Assembly: GCA_903789375.1 (NCBI GenBank)
Contig: CAIFEB010000002.1
Location: 62,001-126,000 of the forward strand
DNA: 64,000 bases
Direction of reading: 5' to 3'
DNA from: an uncultured Eggerthellaceae bacterium
GTDB taxonomy: Bacteria; Actinomycetota; Coriobacteriia; Coriobacteriales; Eggerthellaceae
The notes under the pieces were generated by a model. It made no database searches. It worked only from the letters and a program-made list of their open reading frames with translations, and was not told where the DNA came from. The first letter of the stretch is position 1, and each line of letters begins with the position of its first letter. Made by a program: the position numbers and the translations under genes. Positions 54,955-63,434 of the stretch are shown here, piece after piece.

Positions 54955-55431
54955 ATGGCAAAAGGCTCGGGATTCATCGCGGAGTTCAGGCAGTTCATTC
55001 AGCGGGGCAACGTGATGGACATGGCCGTCGGCGTCATCATCGGCGGCGCGTTCACCGCCATCGTCACCTCGCTGACGACCGACATCATCAACCCGCTCAT
55101 CACGCTGATCAGCGGCGGCAAGGGCGCGGACATGGGCGCGCTCAACCTGAAGATCACCGACACCGTCTCGATGAACTTCGGGTCGTTCATCGGCGCCGTC
55201 ATCAACTTCCTCATTATCGCGCTCATCGTGTTCTGCCTGGTCAAAGCGTTCAACAAGGCCGAGGAGGCCGGCAAGCGCCTGACGCATCACGAAGACGAAG
55301 CAAAGCCCGTAGCGCCCACGTGCCCGTACTGCCTCGAAGAGGTGAAGGTCGGCGCGACGCGGTGCGCCCACTGCAGCGGCGAGTTCGCAGCGCCCGCGAA
55401 GGAAGGCGGCCCCGCGCAGGCGAAGGCGTAG
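54955..55431 (+). CDS. mscL: Large-conductance mechanosensitive channel with C-terminal zinc ribbon
   Basis: 158 residues. The N-terminal amphipathic helix FIAEFRQFIQRGNVMDMAVG is the MscL signature and the two membrane helices follow (GVIIGGAFTAIVTSL; SFIGAVINFLIIALIVF). After the usual cytoplasmic helix the protein continues with a zinc ribbon CPYCLEEVKVGATRCAHC and an Ala/Gly tail, absent from E. coli MscL (136 residues). The ATG at 54955 follows GAAAGGACG. It releases solutes under hypo-osmotic shock. The ribbon may serve in assembly or protein contact. Confidence 0.94.
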   Translation: MAKGSGFIAEFRQFIQRGNVMDMAVGVIIGGAFTAIVTSLTTDIINPLITLISGGKGADMGALNLKITDTVSMNFGSFIGAVINFLIIALIVFCLVKAFNKAEEAGKRLTHHEDEAKPVAPTCPYCLEEVKVGATRCAHCSGEFAAPAKEGGPAQAKA

Positions 55432-55454
55432 GGAAATTTAGCCAGCCCCACGCG

Positions 55455-55501
55455 AAAGCGGGCGGAACCCGGGATTCTCTCCCTGGTTCCGCCCGCTTTT
55501 T
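55455..55501 (+). terminator. Intrinsic terminator after mscL
   Basis: Stem AAAGCGGGCGGAACC / GGTTCCGCCCGCTTT with a 15-base loop, ending in a TTTTT run. Confidence 0.92.
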
Positions 55502-55504
55502 CAT

Positions 55505-55834
55505 GCGACGCAGCGTTGGTGAATGGCTGCGGTGGTCGGCGGCTGCGATGGTCGATGGGCGACCACATAGCAAGCAAGATCGACCGGATGGCTGCGTTGG
55601 TCGAAGGCTGCGATGCCTGATGGGCTGCGGATGTCGCATGGACCGTCGAACGCCCCCGTGCCGCTCTCGCCCACGATGGGAAGCGACTACCGCATTCTAC
55701 GGCGGCGTGTTCGCTGGCGACGTGCCTCACGCGCGCGTTGCCACGATGGCAGACCGCTCTCGCCCTTCCAATTCATTCCGACCAAGCATTTTTCTTACAT
55801 TTAAATGCGAAACGGCCGTTTTCTTTCAATTTTG
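55505..55834. repeat. Decayed tandem repeat downstream of mscL and plain spacer
   Basis: GGCTGCG recurs at 55525, 55541, 55590, 55606 and 55623, often as GGCTGCGATGGTCGA. The pair at 55525/55541 is repeated 65 bases later at 55590/55606. From 55640 to 55834 the DNA becomes AT-rich with no gene or terminator evident. Confidence 0.65.
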
Positions 55835-56104
55835 TTAGATTTTGTACATAAATTGGAAGACGTCCTCACGCTGCAGCGTGATTTGGACGCCCAGCTCTTC
55901 GCCCTTCTTGCTCAGACGCTCCTGAACAGTGTTGAAGTCGGCGACCTCGGGGTCGAGCGTCACCAGCATGGTCATCGAGAAAATCTCGCCCAGAATGGTC
56001 TGGCTGATGTCGTCGATGTTCGCGCCGCACTCGGCCAGCACGACCGAGACGCCGGCGACGATGCCCGAGCGGTCCTTGCCCAGAACAGAGATAACGCACT
56101 TCAT
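55835..56104 (-). CDS. ACT-domain protein
   Basis: 89 residues forming a single ACT fold: MKCVISVLGKDRSGIVAGVS, then CGANIDDISQTILGEIFSM and a second beta-alpha-beta unit ending FQFMYKI. This matches the UPF0237 group of small ACT proteins, thought to bind amino acids or similar ligands. The ATG at 56104 has an AAAGGACC ribosome site; the upstream open frame is not used. In other genomes it is usually next to a DUF711/PFL-family gene, which is absent here. Confidence 0.9.
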   Translation of the reverse strand: MKCVISVLGKDRSGIVAGVSVVLAECGANIDDISQTILGEIFSMTMLVTLDPEVADFNTVQERLSKKGEELGVQITLQREDVFQFMYKI

Positions 56105-56348
56105 AAGGGTCCTTTCGTCAGGGTTGCGCATGCCCTTCGAGCCGTTGCGCGCGGCGCGGCATCGTCGCGCCAGGGTTCGCTCAGATTCTACCCCCGCACG
56201 CGTGCATCGCCCGGCTCGGCCGGCAATCAACCCGCCGACACACCGCAATCTGGAGAATTGCTCCATATGGGCAAGCGGAAAAAAAGAGAGCCGCTGGCTC
56301 GTTGCCTTCGTGAATCAGCAGCCCGCAAGCACTGCGCTGCTCCCCGCC

Positions 56349-56918
56349 TTACGAGTGATCGGCGAAGATGAGGTGCATCGCCTCGTTGCGCGTGGCCTGG
56401 TTGGATTGGAAGATGCCGCGCACGGCGCTCGTCATGGTGCGCGCGCCCGGCTTCTTCACGCCACGCATGCTCATGCACATGTGCTCCGCCTCCAGCACGA
56501 CGATGACGCCCTGCGGGTTGATCTCGTGCATGAGCGTGTCGGCGATTTGCGAGGTCAGACGCTCCTGAACCTGCGGACGTTTCGCGTACACCTCGACAAG
56601 GCGCGCGAGCTTCGACAGCCCGCAGATCTTGCCGTCCTTCGCGGGAATGTAACCCACGTGCGCCACGCCGAAGAACGGAACCAGGTGATGCTCGCACATG
56701 GAGTAGAACGAGATGTCCTTGACCAGCACCATCTCCTGATGGTGCTCATCGAACAGCGTTTCGAAATGCTCGTGGGGGTCCTGCTCAAGCCCCGCGAAGA
56801 CCTCCTCGTACATCCGAGCGACGCGTGCCGGCGTTTTCTTGAGCCCTTCGCGGTCGGGATCTTCGCCGATGCCCTCGAGAATCAGGCGAACGCCCTGCTC
56901 GATCTTGTCTGTATCCAT
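56349..56918 (-). CDS. folE: GTP cyclohydrolase I
   Basis: 189 residues. Zinc and catalytic residues are present: [14 protein letters not shown] (Cys and His), and a later cysteine in [39 protein letters not shown] is the conserved substrate region. FolE opens GTP to dihydroneopterin triphosphate for folate synthesis. The ATG at 56918 follows AAAGGCAGG; an upstream in-frame start is unsupported. Stands alone; other fol genes are not in the window. Confidence 0.95.
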   Translation of the reverse strand: MDTDKIEQGVRLILEGIGEDPDREGLKKTPARVARMYEEVFAGLEQDPHEHFETLFDEHHQEMVLVKDISFYSMCEHHLVPFFGVAHVGYIPAKDGKICGLSKLARLVEVYAKRPQVQERLTSQIADTLMHEINPQGVIVVLEAEHMCMSMRGVKKPGARTMTSAVRGIFQSNQATRNEAMHLIFADHS

Positions 56919-57055
56919 GTGCCTGCCTTTGCCGATTGCGTCAGACGCGCGTCTGCGGCGCGCGATTGGCACTCAATATAGCATTGCGCCCCATACCAGC
57001 CACAACGGCTCGCGCAGCCCCCACATGATGAGCAGCGTGGGGAAACGTTGGCAGG

Positions 57056-59461
57056 CTACAGCGCCGTTCCCTTCGTCGGAACGAACAGGCCTTCGAGAGG
57101 CGCGCCCTCATGTTTGAGCAGGGCGAGCTTGCGGTCGACGCCGCCCGCGTACCCGGTCAGGCTGCCCGACGCGCCCACAACGCGGTGACATGGGATGATG
57201 ATCGATATAGGGTTGTGTCCTACGGCGCCGCCGACCGCTTGGGCCGACACGTGCTCCTTGCCCGATTCCTCAGCAAGCGTTCGCGCGATGGCGCCGTACG
57301 TCGTCGTCGCGCCGTACGGGATAAGGCAGAGCTGACGCCACACTGCCTGACGGAACGCACTGCCCTCGGGCGCGAGCGGCAGGTCGTTCGGCTGCGGTTT
57401 CTCGCCGGCGAAGTAGCGATCGAGCCAGGTCATCGCCTGCGACAACGCCGAAAGCGCCGCCGTACGGCCATCGTCCACCTTTGCATCCGATTTCGGAAGG
57501 TCCGTGCGGTCGACGAACATCGCGCCGGCGAGCAGGGCGTTCTTCGTTCCGCCGAAGTACTTCTGCCCCTCGATCCACAGACCGCTGACGCCTTGCGGCG
57601 TTGCCGCGAGCGTGAGCTTCCCCAAAGGCGACTCGTATTCCACAGCATATCGTTCGCGCTTGATACGCGACGCACCCTTTACCGTCGCCATGTCATGGTC
57701 AGTTCGACGTTCGCGCGGCCTCTGCTCGGTCTGCGCTTGCGAAGTCGTTCCCGTCATCGTCTTGTTCTCCTTCCGATGCGCGATTCTGGAAGTGTGCGCA
57801 CCCTGCTCATCAGCACTCCGCCTCACTTCCGCCTCTTCTGCCGGCGCCGCGGCAGCGTTCGCCTTCCCACCATGCGTTCGCTTGCGCGCGGGCGCGGCTT
57901 GCGCCGCTTCAAGATTCCATAGATTGAGCGTTGCGTAGGCGCGCCAGGGACTCCACGTACGCGCGAGCTCGCGAACCTCGCGTTCGTTGCGCGGCGCGAG
58001 CGCCTTCTTCACGCCCAGGTCGGTTGCGGGAAACGCGTCCGCGTAGCGCAGCGCGCGCATCGCGATGTACTGCGCCGTCCAGTCGCCGATGCCCGGAAGC
58101 GCCCGCAGGTTCTCAATCTGCCGAAGCGGATCGCAACCGTATCCGCAGTCCACGTCCCCGCTGGCGAACGCGTGTGCAAGCGCCGCGATCGTGCGCTGAC
58201 GCGTGCGGATAACGCCCAGCCGCCCGAGCTCGTCCCCCAAGCGCGCGCCGCGGGCCTCGACCTCTTCAGCCGTTGGAAATACGCACGTCACCTCGGGAAA
58301 CGACGACGAGACCGGATGCCCCAACTCATGGGCGATGCGTCCTGCCAGCGTCGAAGCCGCCTTCACGGTGATCTGCTGCCCCAGCACGGCGCGCACGGAC
58401 ATCTCGAACGGGTCGAAGCACCCTGGCACCCGCAAACCCCTGATGGGAAGACTCGCGTCGATGCTGCTCATTGGCGCAAGCCGATCGAAAACCGCGTCCA
58501 CGTCGCACCGCAGGTCGAACAAGTCCTTCACGCGCGCGATGACAAGCGGCAGAACCGGCGCGAGCGAATCCTGCGCCTCAAGCACGAGCGCATCCTTTTT
58601 TGGATGACGGATCACACGGATAGCGCCTTCCGCAAATGTGCCGTCCTGCCTGCGCACACGCACAGCCCGCACGTACTCTCCGTCCCGTTCGCGCTGCGGG
58701 ACTTGCACCGACTCGACCCCGGGAATGGCGCGCAGGCTCAGAAACTCAAGCTGTTCCCGCCACGCGTACGGCGGCCGGTACCCCAGCTGGACGGCAATCG
58801 ACGTCTTTCCCTCGCCTGAGGAATCGTGCGCACGCTTCCTCAAGTCGGTCGGCTGCAGCCGGTACTGCTGTTTGAACGCGTCGTTGAAACGCCGAACGCT
58901 TTTGAACCCGCATGCCAGAGCGACCTCCGAAACCGGCACCGTCGTTTCGCTGAGCAGGTTCTTCGCCAGTAATAGCCGACAGGTTTGCAAATACTGGTGC
59001 GGCGTCACCTGATAGGCGCTTTCGAACGCGCGGCGCAAGTGGCGGCTCGTGTATCCAAGCCGCGCCGCCACGTCGTCAAGGTTTCCGATGGTCGCGCATT
59101 CGCTTTCGATCATCCGCGCCGCCCGCGCGGCAAGGGACGAGACCGCATCGGACGTCGAACGCCCGGGCGCAGCTTCGGGACGGCATTGCAGACAGGGTCG
59201 ATAGCCGGCGCTTTCCGCCTCCGCCGCCGTGCGAAAGAACGTGCAATTTTCGAACTTGGGAAGGCGCGCGTGACAGATGGGGCGACAGTAGATCTTCGTC
59301 GAGCTGACGCCGACGAAGAACACGCCGTCGGAACGCGGGTCGTGCGTCTTCAACGCCTCGTAGCAGGCGCGCGCGTCAAGCGGTTCGGGCTCAGCGTCAG
59401 GTGCAAGGTCAAGCGCGGAGCCGCCCGGTTCACCCTCGGATATTCCCTGTTCATTCGCCAT
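57056..59461 (-). CDS. Ada-AlkA-Ogt triple fusion for alkylation repair
   Basis: 801 residues in one open frame. Residues about 30-105 are the Ada methyl-phosphotriester domain with zinc cysteines in YCRPICHARLP and PCLQCRPE. Residues 110-205 are an AraC-type helix-turn-helix. Residues 220-330 are the AlkA N-terminal fold and 345-540 the HhH-GPD glycosylase (LRALPGIGDWTAQYIAMRAL, with the catalytic Asp in FPATDLGVKKAL). A 50-residue linker follows, then residues 585-801 are O6-methylguanine methyltransferase with the active site IPCHRVVGASG. AdaA-AlkA chains are common in Actinobacteria, usually followed by a separate ogt; here ogt is fused in frame. An internal ATG at 57757 with a strong ribosome site could also give Ogt alone. 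Confidence 0.93.
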   Translation of the reverse strand: MANEQGISEGEPGGSALDLAPDAEPEPLDARACYEALKTHDPRSDGVFFVGVSSTKIYCRPICHARLPKFENCTFFRTAAEAESAGYRPCLQCRPEAAPGRSTSDAVSSLAARAARMIESECATIGNLDDVAARLGYTSRHLRRAFESAYQVTPHQYLQTCRLLLAKNLLSETTVPVSEVALACGFKSVRRFNDAFKQQYRLQPTDLRKRAHDSSGEGKTSIAVQLGYRPPYAWREQLEFLSLRAIPGVESVQVPQRERDGEYVRAVRVRRQDGTFAEGAIRVIRHPKKDALVLEAQDSLAPVLPLVIARVKDLFDLRCDVDAVFDRLAPMSSIDASLPIRGLRVPGCFDPFEMSVRAVLGQQITVKAASTLAGRIAHELGHPVSSSFPEVTCVFPTAEEVEARGARLGDELGRLGVIRTRQRTIAALAHAFASGDVDCGYGCDPLRQIENLRALPGIGDWTAQYIAMRALRYADAFPATDLGVKKALAPRNEREVRELARTWSPWRAYATLNLWNLEAAQAAPARKRTHGGKANAAAAPAEEAEVRRSADEQGAHTSRIAHRKENKTMTGTTSQAQTEQRPRERRTDHDMATVKGASRIKRERYAVEYESPLGKLTLAATPQGVSGLWIEGQKYFGGTKNALLAGAMFVDRTDLPKSDAKVDDGRTAALSALSQAMTWLDRYFAGEKPQPNDLPLAPEGSAFRQAVWRQLCLIPYGATTTYGAIARTLAEESGKEHVSAQAVGGAVGHNPISIIIPCHRVVGASGSLTGYAGGVDRKLALLKHEGAPLEGLFVPTKGTAL
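57755..57775 (-). promoter_or_regulatory. Internal ribosome binding site and start within the Ada-AlkA-Ogt gene
   Basis: GGAAGGAGAACAAGACG followed by ATG at 57757, in frame with the fusion. It would start a 233-residue free Ogt protein (MTGTTSQAQTEQRP...), right where the linker begins. The match to AAGGAG is among the best in the window. Confidence 0.75.
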
Positions 59462-59484
59462 GTTCGACCTTTCTATCGAACAAA

Positions 59485-59500
59485 TGTTTCACGTGAAACA
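59485..59500. promoter_or_regulatory. parS site (ParB/Spo0J binding)
   Basis: TGTTTCACGTGAAACA, a perfect 16-bp palindrome and an exact member of the bacterial parS consensus TGTTNCACGTGNAACA. It lies 24 bases upstream of the ada fusion gene. Such sites cluster around the chromosomal origin. Confidence 0.92.
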
Positions 59501-59682
59501 CAAATAGGTCGCCGGGTGGAAATCCCCCGAACCATGCGGCCCAAACGCACGCGGACCCGCGCGCTGCTGGTCTGTGCCTTCAGCCGCGTTTCACACTGCT
59601 TGTTATAGCAAAATGCCGTTCGATATTTAGCCGTTTTCGGACATGGCTGCAGATTGCACAGCCGCGTAATCCCTCCACGCTT

Positions 59683-59931
59683 CTCGGTCAGTCGCAAGGC
59701 AGTGGGGCGATTCTCCGACAACGTGCAGCGCCGATGCGCTCACGACGACGTTCCTCAGTCGGTCACGAGGCCAAATGGCGACATATCGGCAACGTATGCG
59801 CCGCTGCGGCGTCGCTTTCCGTCCCTCAACCGGTCACAAGGTCGAAGGCGACGGGGCCAAGGCGCGCGATTCCGCACGCCGCTCCCCGCTTCTCAGTCCG
59901 TTACAAGATCGAGAGCGACAGGGCAGTGGTC
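59683..59931. repeat. 71-bp tandem array derived from the 3' end of the exonuclease III gene
   Basis: CTC-rich unit starts lie at 59683, 59754, 59825 and 59892, spaced 71, 71 and 67 bases. The last unit is the true end of the exonuclease gene (stop plus codons for ALDLVTD). On the minus strand the next two still read VAFDLVTG-stop and PFGLVTD-stop; the outermost is more decayed. The array fills the spacer between parS and the gene end. Confidence 0.8.
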
Positions 59932-60705
59932 CGATCCGAACACCTCGTTGTGGATGCTCGCGTCAGCGATGCGCGGGCGCAGGTCGTCGGACACCAGGAA
60001 ATAGTCGATGCGCCATCCCGCGTTCGTCTGGCGCGCCTTGAACCGGTAGCTCCACCACGAGTACATGCCCGTCGCATCGGGGTGCAGGTACCGGAACGTG
60101 TCGGTGAACCCAGCATCGAGCAGTTCGGTGAACTTCCCGCGCTCCTCATCGGAGAATCCGGCATTTCCCCTGTTGGGACCAGGGTTCTTCAAGTCGATTT
60201 CCTCATGTGCCACGTTGAAGTCGCCACACATGACCACCGGCTTCGGCGCCACGACGTGCGTCCCCGCCTCCTTGGCGCCCACGCCCTCGGGCAGCGTTCC
60301 CTCATGAAGCCCCTGGCAGAACTCGCGGAACGCGTCGTCCCACTCCATGCGATGCCCAATGCGCGCAAGCCCCTGCTGGGCGTTGGGCGTGTACACGTCC
60401 ACGAACCAGAGCTTCGGGAACTCCAACGCCACGATGCGGCCCTCGTTGTCCAGATAATCGTCGCCCAGGCCGTGGAGCACCTGCAGCGGCTCCTCTTTGG
60501 AGAACACGGCCGTCCCTGAATAGCCCTTCTTCTCCGCATAGCTCCAGTAGTCGTGGTACTGCGGAAACTCCAGGTCAATCTGTCCTTCCTGCAGCTTGGT
60601 CTCCTGCAGGGCGAACACGTCCGCATCAAACTCGGCGAAGATGTCCTCGAAGCCCTTCTTCATAACGGCGCGCAGACCGTTGACGTTCCACGACACGAAT
60701 TTCAT
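59893..60705 (-). CDS. xth: Exodeoxyribonuclease III
   Basis: 270 residues of the EEP nuclease fold. Active-site motifs are all present: MKFVSWNVNGLRA, FALQETKL, WFVDVYTPNAQQG, VVMCGDFNVAHEEIDL, then WRIDYFLVSDDL and the final GSDHCPVALDL. It removes abasic sites and 3' blocking groups in DNA. The ATG at 60705 follows GAGGAG, and a TTG two codons upstream is less likely. Its 3' end is the source unit of a 71-bp tandem array. It lies next to the alkylation-repair fusion gene, on the same strand. Confidence 0.95.
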   Translation of the reverse strand: MKFVSWNVNGLRAVMKKGFEDIFAEFDADVFALQETKLQEGQIDLEFPQYHDYWSYAEKKGYSGTAVFSKEEPLQVLHGLGDDYLDNEGRIVALEFPKLWFVDVYTPNAQQGLARIGHRMEWDDAFREFCQGLHEGTLPEGVGAKEAGTHVVAPKPVVMCGDFNVAHEEIDLKNPGPNRGNAGFSDEERGKFTELLDAGFTDTFRYLHPDATGMYSWWSYRFKARQTNAGWRIDYFLVSDDLRPRIADASIHNEVFGSDHCPVALDLVTD

Positions 60706-60951
60706 TGCCAACTCCTCGGTTCTCTCGTTCGAATCCGCGCAACAGGGCGGCCCGCGAGCGGTACCGCTGCGGTCGTCATGCGCGGTTTCGGATGCCTTGC
60801 CCTCAATCCCGTCGCACGGCTGCCGCCGTTCTCGACCGCCGTCCTACCCGGGATCGGGTACCTCGTGCGAGCACTTCTCCCGTTCAAATCCCGTGCGCGA
60901 GTTTTTTGCTTCGTTCGGGTTCCGTGCGCGAGCTCTTCTCTCGTTCGAATC
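60706..60951. repeat. Decayed 35-40 bp repeats between rlmH and exonuclease genes
   Basis: CGTGCGCGAG followed by CTCTTCTCTCGTTCGAATCC-like sequence recurs (around 60864, 60892 and 60928; TTCTCTCGTTCGAATCCG also near 60720). The unit resembles the rlmH end region, so it may be a 3'-end-derived array like the neighbouring one. No gene. Confidence 0.6.
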
Positions 60952-61422
60952 CTACTTATGATAGGGCTCGCCATGCGAGATTTTCTGCACGCGGTACAGC
61001 TGCTCGAGAAGCACCACGCGCGCGAGATTGTGCGGCAGCGTGATGGGACCGAACGACACCGCTTCGTTGGCGCGGTTCCGCACCGCGCCGCTGACGCCGC
61101 ACGAGCCGCCGAGCACGAACGTGAAATCGCTCACGCCCGAAAGCTCCAGCTGGTCGAAATGCCTCGACAGTTTCTCACTCGAACGCTCGACGCCGTCGAT
61201 GGCAAGCAGCACGACGTGCGACCGCTCGGGAATAGCGCGCAGAATGGCCTCTCCTTCGCGCTCAACCGCAGCGCTTTCGCCGCCCACCTTGTTAGGATTC
61301 ACATCGGTCACTTGAATGACCTGGGTTTTCGCATACGGCTGCAGACGCTTCAGATATTCGGCGCACGCGTCCGACCAGAAGCGCTCCTTCAGCTTGCCTA
61401 CCGCGACGACCGTGTACTTCAT
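60952..61422 (-). CDS. rlmH: 23S rRNA (pseudouridine-1915-N3)-methyltransferase RlmH
   Basis: 156 residues, the family's normal length. SPOUT-fold motifs are visible: MKYTVVAVGKLKERFW at the start, ERSHVVLLAIDGVERSSEKL, FVLGGSCGVSGAV (SAM knot) and SFGPITLPHNLARVVLLEQLYR, ending KISHGEPYHK with the conserved HPYHK-like tail. It methylates pseudouridine 1915 of 23S rRNA in intact ribosomes. rlmH is frequently near the origin, consistent with the parS site. Confidence 0.97.
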   Translation of the reverse strand: MKYTVVAVGKLKERFWSDACAEYLKRLQPYAKTQVIQVTDVNPNKVGGESAAVEREGEAILRAIPERSHVVLLAIDGVERSSEKLSRHFDQLELSGVSDFTFVLGGSCGVSGAVRNRANEAVSFGPITLPHNLARVVLLEQLYRVQKISHGEPYHK

Positions 61423-61527
61423 GCCGCTTCCCGCCTCGTCTCGTGCGTGGGCGTCTCGTTCTCCCCTGCGATGCCCGTGTGCTTCATGCCGTTGTACCTC
61501 ATGCCACTCCCGACCCTTCCTGCGACG
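61423..61527. repeat. Short decayed repeat upstream of rlmH
   Basis: CTTCATGCCG and CTCATGCCAC-type units recur three times between 61420 and 61512. The rlmH ribosome site is weak here. No T-tract terminator is visible after the LCP gene. Confidence 0.5.
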
Positions 61528-63432
61528 CTAGCTCGTGCTCGATGTCGAACCCGAGCCCGTGCCGCCGCCTGTCCAATCGTCGCCGATGATGACGAGGAAC
61601 TTCGTGCTGAACACGTAATCGCCGTCGTTCTTCACCGCCGTGCCCTGCCCGAGCGCCGCCACAATCTGGTTCGCTTCGTACTGCAGCGTGTCGTCGTTGT
61701 AGATGACGAGCGTGTTGGGATACGCGAGGCTATTCGCGTTGCCGGCGACCACGTTGGTGAACCCGGCCGATTTGAGCAGCTCGACGGCACGCGTCGCCGC
61801 GCCCGTGACCTGCGTCCCGTTCTTCACGCTGACCGACGCCGTCTTCTGCCCCGAATCCTCCGCACCGGCGCCCGACGTCGACGTGACCGTGCCCGTCACC
61901 TCGTCGACCGTGCCGGTCTCGTTGGGCGGCAGGCCCGCATCGACGCGCTTCATCATGGTTTTCCAGGCGCTTTCGTCGGTGTAGCTGTACCATCCGCCGT
62001 CGATGTACTCGTTGGTCACCGGCTGCATGCCGGTATAGACGTCGGTGTCGGGGTCGAGACCCTTGAGCGCCTGCGCGATGCCGATGATGTCGTCGACGTC
62101 CAGGTCGGTTGTCACGTACTGCGAAAGCACGTTGATCGTCTTCGCAATCGTCGCCGGATCAGATGCCAGAATCTTCTCGGCAAGTGCCGACAGCACGAGC
62201 CGTTGGTTTGCCGCGCGCATGGAGTCGGGGTCGGCCGACGTGTCGGCGTAGGTGTCGCGCGAACGGCACAGGATGAGCGCCTGCTCGCCGTTGAGCGTCT
62301 GCAGCCCGGCATCGAGATGTCCGCCCGCGTCCTCGTCGTCGATTTCGACGGGCACGTCCACCTGGACACCTCCGACCGCATCGACGACCTGGGCGAATCC
62401 GTCGAAATTGATGCCCGCATAATGCGAGATGCCCACGCCCGCCATGGACGAGACCGTCTGAACGGCGAGCGCCGGACCGCCGAACGCGTAGGCCGCATTG
62501 AGCTTCTGCTTGCCGTATTTCCCCAGGTCAACCATCGTATCACGATGGATCGACACAAGCGTCGCCTTCTTGTTCTGCGCGTCGATGCGCAGAAGCATGA
62601 TGCTGTCGCTGCGGAAGCTGCCGCCGTAGTCGCCCGATTCGTCGCGGTCGCTCGACTCGTCCGTCCCCAGCAGCAGCACGTAGAACGGCTCGTTCGTCAT
62701 GTCCGTCTGCACGAGCGAGCTGCGCAGGCTGCTGTCGATGCCCGCATGCAGGTTGCCGTTGATGTACTGGGAGTACGCCCACGCCCCGCCGGCGCCCGCG
62801 AGCACGATCACCGCCAGCACGATGGCGAGCACTTTGGGCCACCGCCTCTTCGAGCGCGCTCGCTTCCGGGGGCGAGCCCCCTTGCCACCACGCGTTTGCT
62901 CGCGTTCGGCACGACGCGCCGCCGCGGCCTCGGAGGGGAGCAAGTCCGCCTGCGCATCTGATACCCCCTGGTCATACGCATCATGTTCGCCATGGCGACG
63001 TCGCGTGCGGCCGTGATGGCGACGACCTCTCTTGGCCGCATGTTCGGCGTGGGAAGCATGCTCCGCCCCTGCGCCGTCGAATCCTGCAGCTGCAGCTGCA
63101 CCCGCTCCCGCAAAGCCGGATCCGTCATCGGAACTCGCGCCTGAGCTGGCAAAATCCGCGCGAACGGAACGCGTCGTTCCCGCAAGCGTCGCCGTGTAGT
63201 CGGAAGAGGCGGCAACCGGCGCCACGCCAGTGCGAGCGCTCGCGTGCGCAGCGTGGGTGCGAGCTCTGGCGTGCTCGGCGTGCGCGGCTCCCCCGCGGGC
63301 TGCACGATCAGCCGCCACTCCCGCGCCCGCGTCGCCACCGTGGCCGTATCCGCCGACGAGCTGGGGCCCGTTGTACTCGGTATTCAGATGCGAGGGAGCA
63401 GTCGTCCCCCGGCGCGATGCATGGCGCGCCAT
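61528..63432 (-). CDS. LytR-CpsA-Psr (LCP) family cell-wall ligase
   Basis: 634 residues. The first 180 or so are a long, low-complexity cytoplasmic segment rich in Ala, His, Arg and Gly (GAEHASHAEHAAKRGRRHH). One membrane helix follows (VLAIVLAVIVLAGAGGAWAY). The LCP catalytic domain is outside: LLLGTDESSDRDESGDYGGS, FRSDSIMLLRIDAQNKKATL, VSIHRDTMVDL and GGVQVDVPVEI. A C-terminal LytR_C domain (SVSVKNGTQVTGAATRAVELL) and a Gly/Ser/Thr tail end it. LCP proteins attach glycopolymers to peptidoglycan. The ATG at 63432 is three bases after the gatD stop. The cytoplasmic segment is unusually long. Confidence 0.93.
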   Translation of the reverse strand: MARHASRRGTTAPSHLNTEYNGPQLVGGYGHGGDAGAGVAADRAARGGAAHAEHARARTHAAHASARTGVAPVAASSDYTATLAGTTRSVRADFASSGASSDDGSGFAGAGAAAAAGFDGAGAEHASHAEHAAKRGRRHHGRTRRRHGEHDAYDQGVSDAQADLLPSEAAAARRAEREQTRGGKGARPRKRARSKRRWPKVLAIVLAVIVLAGAGGAWAYSQYINGNLHAGIDSSLRSSLVQTDMTNEPFYVLLLGTDESSDRDESGDYGGSFRSDSIMLLRIDAQNKKATLVSIHRDTMVDLGKYGKQKLNAAYAFGGPALAVQTVSSMAGVGISHYAGINFDGFAQVVDAVGGVQVDVPVEIDDEDAGGHLDAGLQTLNGEQALILCRSRDTYADTSADPDSMRAANQRLVLSALAEKILASDPATIAKTINVLSQYVTTDLDVDDIIGIAQALKGLDPDTDVYTGMQPVTNEYIDGGWYSYTDESAWKTMMKRVDAGLPPNETGTVDEVTGTVTSTSGAGAEDSGQKTASVSVKNGTQVTGAATRAVELLKSAGFTNVVAGNANSLAYPNTLVIYNDDTLQYEANQIVAALGQGTAVKNDGDYVFSTKFLVIIGDDWTGGGTGSGSTSSTS

Positions 63433-63434
63433 GA

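Noticed and set aside
60553-62961. 802-codon plus-strand frame over rlmH and the LCP gene
   Set aside because: Shadow of minus-strand genes; low-complexity Arg/Val/His product.
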